Origin: Cladopsammia gracilis
Lineage: Eukaryota; Cnidaria; Anthozoa; Scleractinia; Dendrophylliidae
NCBI GenBank assembly: GCA_022457155.1
Contig: JAJGOT010000013.1
Location: 1,468,501-1,532,500 of the forward strand
DNA length: 64,000 bases
Reading direction: 5' to 3'
In this document: positions 24,384-34,094 of the stretch, one piece after another
Layout of the letters: each line of letters starts with the position of its first letter
Position numbering within the stretch: the stretch's first letter is position 1
Position numbers and translations under genes: made by a program
Notes under the pieces: generated by a model
What the model was told of the DNA's origin: nothing
Seen by the model: only the letters and a program-made list of their open reading frames with translations
The model's database searches: none

Positions 24384-27224
24384 CTAGCTGCCACCTCTGA
24401 ATACCTTCGCCACTTCCATCATAAGTCTCATCGTTTGCTCACAGCTCCTTTCTTCTCGCTCCCGGTCCATTCGTGTCATCTGCAGCAAAAATTCCCTGTC
24501 TTTCCGATCGCTCTCAGCCATGTACTCTTTAAGAAACTGCAGTGGTTGGCCTTTCTTGTCTTGCGCGGAACCTCCGTCGTTCGCTCTTTGTCTAGAATCC
24601 CTGTTCTGCGGCGCTCCATGATTCTCTGTCACGCGCGAAGGAGCCATGCTGTTATCATTCATGTTGACACCAGAAGCAAAACGAACATCCCCAGTGTGGG
24701 TGGGAGGAGCAATACCGACACCACTCCCCCTGGCGTTATCATGAGTGCATGCAATAGTGGTTTTAAACACTTTTGCCATCTCCATCATCATTTTCATTGT
24801 TCGTTCATAATTTCTCTCTTCTCTCTCTCGATCCATCTGTGTCATTTGCAGCAAGAATTCTCTATCTCGCCGATCGCTTTCCTCCATATAACTCTTGAGA
24901 AATCGCAGCGTGGAGTTGTCGTCCTCATCTGCCGATGCTTTTTTCTTCCTTTTTCTTGGTGGTTCTTTCCTCTGCGGCAATTCTCTCTCCTCGGGAAACG
25001 TCTGATTAGCTTCAACACCTGCGCTCCCGGTCTGGCCAGTAGTTGCGTCCACATTAAGCGCACAACTGGTTGGAAGATTCACAACAACAAGAACCTCATC
25101 GCTTGCGTTGCTGTCTTCGTTATCTCCGCTAGTCGCTAAGGCCTTATCGCTCTCCAGAGTGGCCGTGCTTGGGTCGGTTATCTCAGATGAACTGCCTCCA
25201 TGCGTCTTCCCAAGCACTTCATCAAGTTCTTCGAAGTAGTCACATGCTCTGTCATCATCGCCAGACTCACTCATTCGTTTCTTTGCAGTTTTGTAATCGA
25301 AAACGATACTCTTCATGCGTCCCTTGCATTGCTGGCCCGTACGAAACGTTTCGAATCCACACTGCGCGAGTTTCTGATTTAGCAAACGAGCGACTCCGTC
25401 CCATGCCTTAGCGTTTCTCTGCTGGCTAATGTTCTGGTGCTGCTCACCCCAAAGAGCGATAAGAAACCGCGTCTCTGCGTCCGACCAATTGGGAGAGCGG
25501 CCGGGCTTTAGGGGCATTGCTGATATGAATGAATCAGTGCTTCTCGCAGTATGCCCACCAGGTGTTAAGGTGCGGCCGTCGGAGGAAAGGCTTGTGAACG
25601 CGCTAAACCGCGATTCAGACTCATAGAGAGGGGATGTCGGGGAAGTCACCTTGGATTGGACCGTGGTGCCTTTATCGCGTGCGACCATCTCAGGGCGGTA
25701 GAGCAGCTGCTGGCTTGGTCCGTTTTTTTCGGATCCCGAGGGAGTCAGCACCGATGGCGGGAACTGACTGCAATTAAAATAAAGCTCATTTTAAAACCAT
25801 ATCTCTAAGTCAATGACGCAAAACTGACGGTGTTAAAATGATTCTTGTTGTGAATAGTCGAGCCAGCGAAATACACGAGCGAACGCGATAATGTCATGCC
25901 GCGAAGAAACGCGACACGCGGGTGCGTTTCCTCGCGGGAGTAAAATTTAAAAAATACTGTATTGGAAAATTTAAAATCGCGACCACTTCGTTTCAACGGG
26001 CCGCTTGTGCCGCCACGATTTCACTCTCATCTATCCTGTTTATATATTGGCTAAGCCTGTGAAAAGTGTGAATGTGCTTGACAACGAAGCGCGATGTGTC
26101 GCTCAGTTTAGACCACAGCGTGCGTTATACAATCAGGTCACGCTATAGTCAAAATTTTGGCGCAAAAAGGTAAAGTAAGGAATCGGAAAACTGCACGACT
26201 GAAGACTAAAACTACGCCAGGCGATGTCAAGTACGAAAAATTAAACTAAACGGATATTTATTCATTTTTCATGTTTTGGTTCATTCCGGCTTTTAGGATT
26301 TCACGCTCAAGATTCCGGATTCCGGATTTCGGATTCCGGACTCCGGATTCCGGATTCCAGGGAATAGGTAAACCCCCTTCGGCAACCTAAGACCTAACAA
26401 CCTATCCAGAAAAACCCACAATGCAATCGGGTTGTGCCATACCGCCAAAGAGAATGTAATCTTTTTTGCAATATTCATGTGGACATTGTACCGTCTATAA
26501 GTCCAAGAAATTTTCCCATCCTTTTTTTTAAATAGTGTTAAGTTTAATCGAGAATGAATTCATGGTTTAAAGCCTGGCAAGTGAAGCGGCCTAGTAATAC
26601 TAATAAATCGAATTTGGTTTTGGTTGTATTTTAATAATTGCATGTGTGAACCCATTGTTTCTGATTGCTGATGTTAATAACTTTAAAAAATCAACTTCAG
26701 ACCTTCATCGACTAAATATTCTTCTGAAATACCACATAACGAAAGAACCTAGAAAACATCAGAATTGAACCCAGCTGTCCCTATTTTTTAATACGCACCG
26801 CATATCATAAATAAAGTACAATTGGAAGATTCAATCTTTAGAATCTTGTCGAATCTTGTCCATGTGAACTGAATTAAACACATAATATTCTGACACATTT
26901 AAGAATCTTACCAATCAAAGCTTTCTAAGAATAACTTGATAAGCCAGCCTAACGCTCGGCTAAACTCTCGAAATACATTCAAGCGTGGACGAAAGACCGC
27001 GACTAAAGCAAGTTCACAATGAAAACACAACCACAACTTCGAACTCAATGTGGACGTAAACAACATGTGTTCGGATTCGCTCGCCGCTTTCGAAGAACCA
27101 CCTCACCGGCTATTTAGCGTGGCATCGATGAGATCAAAATATCATCGAAAATGGGAAGTCTCAAAAAGCATTCTTACCTAAAATGTTCAAGGTTTGATTG
27201 CGAATTGCTGTCCGGTTTATCCAT
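24384..27224 (-). CDS. Myb/SANT-like (trihelix) DNA-binding protein, two exons, 476 aa
   Basis: Exon 1 is 27178-27224 (ATG at 27222-27224, donor TTTTAG|GTAAGA). Exon 2 is 24384-25767 (acceptor TTGCAG). The join is in phase 2/1 and the intron is 1410 bp. The frame in exon 2 has no ATG before the domain, so the spliced start is needed. Residues ~109-206 are a Myb/SANT-like domain with the three spaced aromatics pattern (PNWSDAETRFLIALWGEQ; KAWDGVARLL; CKGRMKSIVFDYKTAKKRM). A basic nuclear-localisation-like cluster (RKEPPRKRKKK) is at ~281-291. The C terminus has two copies of a ~49-residue charged helical module (~303-351 and ~425-473) with core DREFLLQMT.MDREREER. Such proteins are the DNA-binding partners of Harbinger transposases, and NAIF1 is a domesticated vertebrate example. 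The gene is head-to-head with the HARBI1-like gene. Confidence 0.8.
26305..26360. repeat. (ATTCCGG)n microsatellite
   Basis: About seven degenerate 7-bp units lie inside the intron of the Myb/SANT-like gene. Confidence 0.8.
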
Positions 27225-27557
27225 GTTTGAACACAAGCGAAAGGGACACCAGCCAAATGCAAGACGCCGAAGTGAAGTAAGCTTGTCAAAAACTGCGAGC
27301 TGATTGGCTCACACACAATAAGTAAAGAATTAGCAATTGTAAACCAGGTGTAGATTTATTTCTGGCGTTGAAAGCGTCGCGTCTAGATTCGATTTTTACG
27401 CTCCTTTCACTTTAAAATTCGCTTAAGAACCTCAGCTATCGGACCATCCGTGAGAAAATCAGTTCTGTATTCGAACAAGGAGGTTTTATTGATTGGCGTT
27501 GGAACAAAGTAAGCGCATCCACTTTTCGTTTCAAAGCTGGTGTACACATGCGAAAAT
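27225..27557. promoter_or_regulatory. Shared divergent promoter region of the Myb/SANT and HARBI1-like genes
   Basis: Only 333 bp separate the two start codons, which point away from each other, so both genes must be driven from this interval (inference). No TATA box is obvious. Confidence 0.5.
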
Positions 27558-28859
27558 ATGGATTCTAGTGTTGTCAATGCGAATGCGGTTCAGTTCTTTC
27601 TCAATGCTGTAGCTGCGATACAAGCTTCAAGAGCTACAAACCACCAAGGGAAGTTAATAAGAAGATTCCGTACGCTCAAAAAACGAAGGCTTCGAACAAT
27701 GATGGCGTTACTCGCTTACATCGAACAAGAAACGCAGAAAGCGAAAATCCCTCCCGTTCCAGAAGGGCCGCCAAAACGCATTTGGGTTTTACATAGGGAT
27801 CAGTATATGTTTGAAGAATTATTAGCCGGGAACCTTCCAGAAGAAACATGGCACCAGAACTTTCATGTCTCTAGAAAAACTTTTTTCAAGATTTGCGATA
27901 TAGTTCGCTCCGAACTCTCCCGGCAGGACACTAACATGCGACCATCTGTTTCTCTCGAGAAGCGAGTTGCCGTTGCATTGAATCGCCTCGCTACTGGAAG
28001 CTGTTACACGGCATGTGGGTTAGGCTATGGACTTCCCAAATCTACAGCCAACGTGGTAAAGAATGAATTCTGCGACATTCTAAGGAGGAAAGCGGCAAAC
28101 TACATCAAGTTTCCCAGAACCGAGGAAGAAGCTCAAAAAGTAATCGGGGAATTTGAACATATTTCCTTGTTTCCTCACGTGGTCGGAGCTTTGGATTCAA
28201 CTCACCTAAAGATCATTGCACCCAAGCAAAATAAATACGATTTTCTAGGCAAGAAAACATTTTACAGCGTCTTGGTCCTTGGGGTAGCTGACAGCAACTG
28301 TAGATTTATTCATGTTAGTGCAGGGTGCCCTGGTTCCGTGACTCATGCACAGATGTTGCGTGACAGTGTGTTACAGCGTGACATAGAAAATGGTATTGTC
28401 TTGAATGCACCAGTCCGAGTGATTGATGGTGTGGAAGTAAAGCCTCTTCTCGTCGGGAATTCATATTTTGACTTAAGTCCCTGGTTAATGAAACCCTACA
28501 CACAGACGCCAAGTATAACCTCTAGTCAGAGCACTTTTAACGAAGCACTCAGCTCTGCGAGAGATAAGATCATCCAATCATTTGGCCTGTTGAGAGGTCG
28601 TTGGCGATGCCTTTTGGAAACACTTAAGGAGGATACTCTGAGGGTTCCTACAACTGTTATTGCTTGCTGTGTTTTGCACAACTTGTGCATTGACGAAGGG
28701 GATGATGCACCCATTGAGCCTGCGATCATCCAGGATGATGTTGATATTAATGACGAAAACTCTAATGAATTGATGAAGATGGATGAAGATGCTCAAGATG
28801 AAGATGGAAAACAGCGTAGAGAGACAATAAGGAACTATTTAAGCAGATACGGTTATTAG
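27558..28859 (+). CDS. HARBI1-like DDE-fold protein with degenerate catalytic triad, 433 aa
   Basis: Harbinger transposases cut and join DNA with a D-D-E triad; HARBI1 is a domesticated vertebrate member. Here the fold is readable end to end: an N-terminal helical/HTH region (~75-175), then VVGALDSTHLKI (first Asp, D213), PGSVTHAQMLRDS, LLVGNSYFDLSPWLMKPY, FNEALSSARDKIIQSFG, LRGRWRCL, and CCVLHNLC near the C terminus, ending in an acidic tail. Where family members have PGS..D, this protein has His263. Where they have the catalytic Glu three residues before the Phe of AFG, it has Ile339. GDS is GNS (N301). The D213-to-H263 spacing is the family's 50. The reading frame is otherwise open and intron-free. 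The start is placed at the first in-frame ATG (27558), since the frame upstream opens with GTG. I infer a non-catalytic, possibly DNA-binding, host protein. Confidence 0.85.
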   Translation: MDSSVVNANAVQFFLNAVAAIQASRATNHQGKLIRRFRTLKKRRLRTMMALLAYIEQETQKAKIPPVPEGPPKRIWVLHRDQYMFEELLAGNLPEETWHQNFHVSRKTFFKICDIVRSELSRQDTNMRPSVSLEKRVAVALNRLATGSCYTACGLGYGLPKSTANVVKNEFCDILRRKAANYIKFPRTEEEAQKVIGEFEHISLFPHVVGALDSTHLKIIAPKQNKYDFLGKKTFYSVLVLGVADSNCRFIHVSAGCPGSVTHAQMLRDSVLQRDIENGIVLNAPVRVIDGVEVKPLLVGNSYFDLSPWLMKPYTQTPSITSSQSTFNEALSSARDKIIQSFGLLRGRWRCLLETLKEDTLRVPTTVIACCVLHNLCIDEGDDAPIEPAIIQDDVDINDENSNELMKMDEDAQDEDGKQRRETIRNYLSRYGY

Positions 28860-28899
28860 CTCTTTAACTCCTAAAACAGGCCAAGATTGAAGCTAAAAA

Positions 28900-29660
28900 G
28901 CCAAAAGAACTCTTGTGTCCATGGGAAAAGTGCTTTCATTGAGCAGTCTTACTAAGGATTTTTACACAACCTCAAAAGTTCTAATGAACTGCATCATGCA
29001 TTGTGTTATAAACAGCACTATGGGAAAGTACTATTCAAAAGCTTAATCATTTGAGCAGTCTCGCTGAGGATTTTCTCCATAGGCTCAAATAAGCACCACA
29101 GGAACGTACTGCTCAGTAGCTTTCATTTGAATGAGCACACTTTAGGATTTCATTTACAGACTCAAAAGTTAGAACCACCTTGTATGGCATAATAAACAGC
29201 ATCACAGGAAAGTAGTGCTCAATAGCTTTCACTTGAATGGTCACTCTCTGTGACACCTTGGGATTTCATCAATAGACTCAGAAGTTAGAACCACCTTGTA
29301 CAGCATAATAAACAGCACCACAGGAAAGTACTGCTCAATAGCTTTCATTTGAATGGTCACACTTTAGGATTTCATCCACAGACTCAAAAGTTAGAACCAT
29401 CTTGTACAGAATAATAAACAGCACCACAGGAAAGTACTACTCAGTAGCTTTCATTTGAATGGTCACACTCTAGGATTTCATCCACAGACTCTAAAGTTAG
29501 AACCACCTTGCACAGCATTACAAACAGCACCACAGGAAAGTACTATAGTCACACTGCACTCAAAAGTTAGAAGCAATTTGTACAGTGCAATAAACAGCAC
29601 AAAAGGTAAATACTGTTCAATATCTTTTATTTTGAGCCTTCATACTGTGGATGTTATCAA
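28900..29660 (+). repeat. Tandem array, ~7 units of ~106 bp
   Basis: Units contain AGTACTGCTCAATAGCTTTC, ATTTGAATGGTCACACTTTA, GGATTTCATCCACAGACTC and TAATAAACAGCACCAC. It is a diverged, tandemly amplified relative of the dispersed GGTACCATGCAAAAG repeat, directly after the HARBI1-like stop. Confidence 0.75.
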
Positions 29661-29743
29661 CAGTCTCAAAAGTTATAAGTTAATTAAACCATGTTACACG
29701 AGTCAGGATGAATTTATTTGTTACAACGGCTTAGCTTTATTCA

Positions 29744-29820
29744 CCCTGGATCCAGAGGTCCGTTCTCTTTCAAACTCGCCGTTTTCACTAAAAAATAAAA
29801 ACCTCTGGCACCCAGGGTAA
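29744..29820. repeat. Small inverted repeat ACCCTGG..CCAGAGG
   Basis: ACCCTGGATCCAGAGGT and ACCTCTGGCACCCAGGGT are near-exact inverted ends around about 40 bases. Confidence 0.5.
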
Positions 29821-30862
29821 GCTTTATTAGGAATTGAGCCAATGTTCTTTCTTTAAGGTTTGTCAGTCTAATTTTATATCTGTTTATAATTCTTATAAGC
29901 TTGACAAAAAATTGTATTATAAATTATATTTATATGACATTTAGTGCAAATACACGCAAACACCCGCCAACCAGAGGTTACTGATCCTAGAATAAAATCC
30001 TAAAACATAGGAATATCCTGATTTTAGACTTTTATGATCAAATTTGAGGGATGAACTTTTGTTACCTTTGCTTTCTCTCATTTTTTTCCCAGTTCGGCGG
30101 TACTCTCAAAATCAGTCTGATTTGCAGAACTTCACTTTTCAATTCCATCGATCCTTCATTTAACGTGGCCAGTACGCTTAGCTTAAGAGCTAGTTTAACT
30201 GATTAAAACGGAGGCTCTTTTGGAAATATTAACAAGATAATTCCATAAAGTTGTCCTAAAGTAGGACAAAAAATGGTATTGACTATCCTTCAGTTATATT
30301 TCAGTTTGTCAAGTGTGATCGTCCGGGTTAGCGTAGTTCTGTGGTTCGGGTTAGTGACAGACTTTTCGGCCTTCAAATATATAACTAATCATTATCATGA
30401 AAACACGATATTTCAGCCGGGACAGTGTCTAAATTCAAGAAAACTGATCCCAATTTCATTTGGTAAAATATTGTAAAACAAATTGTACCGTGCAAAAGTA
30501 CTGCCGAAGAGGTTTTATTTGAATACCGAAGAGTTCCGACCCTCGGGGGGTCGTTACTTTCGGGGAACAAAAATCGTTTACAAATAAAGCTGGCGCGAGC
30601 TTTTTTTCTGGAATAAAAAATGAACAACATTAAATTAAAAAAAGAACAACATTTTATTTGCATTCCATATGTATAGATTGTGTTTCATAAAATGAAGGTA
30701 ACAATGGTAAATACAGCAATAATAAAATAAATCAATATCAACACCAATAAACAAATGAGACAAAATTTAAGGGTTTTAACTGCGACATGGGTGGGCTCCG
30801 GATGTCTTCCTAGATTGTCAGTGGTCGGGACGAGTTGTATTAGTTTGTCTCTCAGTTCTTTT

Positions 30863-31177
30863 CTTAGGGCCTGGGGTCAATTCAATAAAACTTTTACACT
30901 TGTAATTTACAAGTGTAGCTAGTGTTTTCAACCTCTGAAACAATGGCTACACTTGTAAGGGGGGTCTTGTAAATTACAAGTGTTAAGGTTTTATTGAATT
31001 GACCCCTGGTCGCACTACATGCAGTCAAAAACAAAAATTAGCCCGTGCAAAAATCGAGGAAAACAAAAGAAACCGCTCCGGTTGGACACGCTTTTTGTGG
31101 AATGTTTTTGTTTTTATGTCATCATTGTTTGCACGGGCTAATTTTTGTTTTTGACTGTAGTGCGACCAGGCCCTAAG
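30863..31177. mobile_element. Foldback element CTTAGGGCCTGGTCGCAC
   Basis: CTTAGGGCCTGGTCGCAC.. and ..GTGCGACCAGGCCCTAAG are inverted. The arms extend through TGCAGTCAAAAACAAAAAT and TTAGCCCGTGCAAA. The left arm is interrupted after CCTG by the 30874-31005 MITE. Confidence 0.75.
30874..31005. mobile_element. 132-bp MITE with CTG target duplication
   Basis: GGGTCAATTCAATAAAAC.. and ..TTTTATTGAATTGACCC are inverted and flanked by CTG (30871-30873, 31006-31008). Excising the element and one CTG makes the surrounding arm match its partner arm, which confirms the borders. A CWG/TWA 3-bp duplication fits PIF/Harbinger (inference). Confidence 0.8.
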
Positions 31178-31465
31178 ACTTCCAAGTCCTTTCTTAACGC
31201 CAATTTCGTGAACGCAAGGAATCTCGATGCCTCCTCCTTGAACCCATACACCTTCAAGCGCACTCCTGCTTTGGCCAGATACACGGCAAGTCATCTTGAT
31301 TTCCTTTTCCAGCAATGGCTTGTACAGGACCTCCGCTAGACTATCAGGCACGTGCCCAACTGTAGTCGCATCTTGTTCGCCGCCGTTTGTGTTTTTCATC
31401 TTCACCACTATCGGCGTTATGTGAATATGCGTTGGAAGGCTCGGGAATGCAGTTGCAGACTTCAT
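31025..31465 (-). pseudogene. Possible captured gene fragment (146-codon ORF) in the composite insertion
   Basis: It starts at a true ATG (31463-31465). The middle part (VVGHVPDSL..., KMTCRVSGQ, GGGIEIPC) is reminiscent of HIRAN-like modules seen in invertebrate repeats, but I cannot confirm the family. The last third is translated from the foldback arm, so the C terminus is not native. It is most likely a gene fragment carried by a mobile element. Confidence 0.3.
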
Positions 31466-31659
31466 TAATTCGGGGGGTCGCTACTTTCGGGGGGTCGTTA
31501 CTATCGGAACTCCTGGAACTCTAGGGTAGTCACACCAAACGATTTCGTTGACAGACTCAAAAGTTAGAACTACGCTACATGTCTCCATACCTTAGGCCCG
31601 GTTCAGACGCCGAACTTTTCATGAGCCGAACTTAATTCGAATTTGGACCGACCCAAATT

Positions 31660-31830
31660 AACAAAAGTACGCCTGTTGATTTAGGGTGGCAAAGGGGTTT
31701 TACGTGACGCGTGATTGCCCCAAAATTAACCGCGTGATGCGTGATTGTGCCCAAATTAACGCGAACGGCGTGATGCGTGATCAGATGGCGCAGCGTGATG
31801 CGTGATTTGCTATTTTAGAAGCGCGTGACG
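31660..31830. repeat. Imperfect GCGTGATGCGTGAT repeats
   Basis: GTGACGCGTGATT, GCGTGATGCGTGATTG, GCGTGATGCGTGATCAG and GCGTGATGCGTGATTT occur within 150 bases, preceded (31606-31660) by a TIR-like GGCCCGGTTCAGACGCCGAA end with no visible partner. Confidence 0.5.
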
Positions 31831-31842
31831 CGTGTAACGACA

Positions 31843-31973
31843 GTGGTGCAATTTTGTCCTTGGTGCAAATTTTATTTTCCTTTGTTCAAAACTCATTATC
31901 ATACATTATCAAACATTTCCATACACAAAAACAAAGGAAAATAAAATTTGCACCAAGGACAAAATTGCACCAC
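31843..31973. mobile_element. 131-bp foldback MITE
   Basis: 44-base arms (GTGGTGCAATTTTGTCC.. / ..GGACAAAATTGCACCAC) are exactly inverted around a ~43-base loop. Confidence 0.75.
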
Positions 31974-32336
31974 AAACAGATATAAGGCAAGATTGCTGTC
32001 ATCATTATGGATGCCCCGGCGTAGTCAATCGATCAAAATTGATATCGGAAAATCATTCGATAAATCGATAACTATCGATAAATTGATTTTAAACGATATC
32101 GACTTTATCGGTCAATCGATAAAAATCGATACTCACACGCCAACGAAGTGTTAATTTTATCGATTTTATCGGATTCATCGATCGTTATAGAATGGATAAA
32201 AATTATCCAGTTTCCGTTGACGGGGCGTTTGACTGTGACTCTTTAAATGTAGATTTCAAAGGCGGCAATGAAATGATTTGTTGACAAAAGACCAAAGAGA
32301 TACACTATGATTTTCTTCCTGATTTTATTGTTCGAT

Positions 32337-32342
32337 TACAAA
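32337..32342 (-). promoter_or_regulatory. Polyadenylation signal of the homeobox exon (approximate position)
   Basis: AATAAA on the minus strand lies shortly after the TAA stop within the captured segment. It suggests that genomic DNA including intron and 3' end was copied, not a processed mRNA. Confidence 0.45.
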
Positions 32343-32348
32343 CGTAAA

Positions 32349-32441
32349 TTATTTTTCCTTTTCCGGCTTCTCGGCTTCAAGGTTTTCGTCTAAATTTTCT
32401 CTTTTTCCTTTGTTCCGGCGGTTTTGAAACCAGGTTTTAAC
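32349..32441 (-). pseudogene. 3'-terminal homeobox exon captured inside a transposable element
   Basis: After a good acceptor (TTTCTTAG|GTT), the frame reads VKTWFQNRRNKGKRE, the second half of homeodomain helix 3 (Trp48, Phe49, Asn51, Arg53 in place; Gly where Trp56 is usual). An acidic/basic tail follows, ending in TAA after 30 codons. An AATAAA signal follows about 20 bases later. An intron at homeodomain position 44/45 is common in HHEX/NK-like classes, and Thr47 is found there too, but class assignment is inference. The first part of the homeodomain was not found in the element or nearby, so this is a fragment and not a working gene. Confidence 0.7.
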
Positions 32442-33524
32442 CTAAGAAATATGGGGAATAAGAAGTGATCAATATAAGGAATGATTCAAAAGTATTTGCA
32501 TGACTAGCCTAGTGGAATAATCTGAACCAGGGATCTAAAGCGGATTTCAACTACAACACACACTGAGTATTACTTAAAGTTTGTAGAAAAGATGTAGCAA
32601 TTTTTATCGATTAACGAACAGGGAAGTTGTTAGAAGTGTTTCTGTGAGCTCTTTAATATCTTTTGGTGTTTCCGTTGCGAAAAATGGTACGATAATTCAG
32701 TTTCGATAAATTCGATATTTATTGGTAAAATCGATAGCCCTAATTCAAAAATCGATAATTATCGATTACTCACAACGAAATCTTGTATCGATTTTTATCG
32801 AATTTCGAAAAAAATTAATCGATTTTTATCGATTGTTATCGAATGTTATCGATTATCGATATTATCGATTGACTACGCCGGGTGGATGCGAACGGGACTT
32901 TGAGTGTGATGCTCAACGAGTTTGCGAAGCAAGAGAGGTCTAATTAAAGTTATTCAAAAATTATTCTCAATCATAAGTAAACTCCAAAATCAATCACTGA
33001 AAAAACGTTTTGGTGGAAATTGGACGGCGAAAACGAAATACGTGCATAAAAATAGTTTTCCATTTGGTTTGCCTACGTAAATAACATAAGAGAGGATATC
33101 TTATGTCAGAACTGAGGTCAAAAGTCGACAAATTAAAAGACTTACTTATCTTGACCGGAGACGATAAGTGAGGCAATACCAAACGCGCTGGAATGCGCTG
33201 GTGTTCCGTGACCATATGGACGTCGGCTTGCGCAAAAGTAAAATGCTGTGTTTCTACCTACTGTGAAATCAGTTATTTTCCTTGTGTACCGACTTGAATT
33301 TAGTTGCGTTTACTTGCGTGAATAAAACCTGAGAAAATTATAAACGGCTACATCTAAAATGATCACATCGTGCGGAGACAAAGGAAGCATCATTTTTTAA
33401 CCACCACCACGTTAGTGATGCCCACTTCCCTATGTGGGTTAAAAATAGAATGCGGCACAATTATTTCCAAAAATGCATGCAGTCAGTGCATTTCTTCTAA
33501 TCAGTAATCTAAAAGCCCTGGAGG

Positions 33525-33816
33525 ACTCCCATATTAAAATGACAGGGGTGCTCGTCGTACCTATTAGGGTCAAAATTTGTAAATTGGTACCGCTTAGGGT
33601 ACTAAAATCTAAAATGGCCATCGTTCCAATTATCGCGGTACCTTTAAGGGTATTGAGCCGAAAAAATATGACAGAATATAACATGTGTTGTTTTAGAATT
33701 GGTACCTCTTAGGGGTAAAAACTTCTTTTGAGCCACGCCCATCAAACAAGATTCTGGTACCTTTTAGGGTGTTTTTCGAAAATTTCCGACGAGCACACCC
33801 GTCATTTTTATATGTG
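33525..33816. mobile_element. MITE with GGTACC..TTAGGGT internal repeats
   Basis: The inverted ends CTCCCATATTAAAATGACAG..GGTGCTCGTCG and CGACGAGCACACCCGTCATT..ATATG frame about 290 bp. Inside, GGTACC(N)2-4TTAGGG recurs four or five times at 35-70 base spacing. A C run follows at 33844-33864. Confidence 0.7.
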
Positions 33817-34094
33817 AGCCAACACCTCTTCAACACATGTGCCTCCCCCCCCCCCCCCCCCCCCGGGATAAAAGCATGTACGTGCCTAGATTACCTACGT
33901 CAGAAGAAATCCAACCCCCTATTATCTTATATCCACACGTAAACGCAGCAAAATTAATTTCCATGCGCACGTAAAAACCACCTGGATAACCCGGGTTAAA
34001 TCTGGCCTCTTACTACAAATTACGTTATTAAAGTTAGGTTATGCTCGACAACACATCAAAAAACTTCCGTTGAGTTCTCTTTTTTTGGTCACAA

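Larger units (their letters stand above)
30524..31530. mobile_element. Composite insertion splitting a dispersed repeat
   Basis: The dispersed repeat stops at ..TTTTATTTGAAT and resumes at ..GTCACACC near 31530. The insert has short inverted ends (GAGTTCCGA / TCGGAACTC) next to phrases of GGGGGGTCGTTACTTTCGG at each side. Inside is a foldback element (30863-31177) that itself contains another MITE (30874-31005). No TSD was resolved for the outer insert. Confidence 0.55.
32015..32882. mobile_element. TIR element with ATCGAT-rich arms and 7-bp TSD, carrying a homeobox exon
   Basis: The ends CCCGGCGTAGTCAATCGAT / ATCGATTGACTACGCCGGG are inverted, and TGGATGC is repeated directly outside (32008-32014, 32883-32889). 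The arms consist of many ATCGATA/TATCGAT/ATCGATTTTTATCGA motifs. The centre (about 32220-32690) is unique sequence containing the minus-strand homeobox exon at 32349-32441. No transposase is present. Confidence 0.8.

Noticed and set aside
27540..27557. Six extra N-terminal codons of the HARBI1-like frame
   Set aside because: The frame opens with GTG; the first ATG is at 27558.
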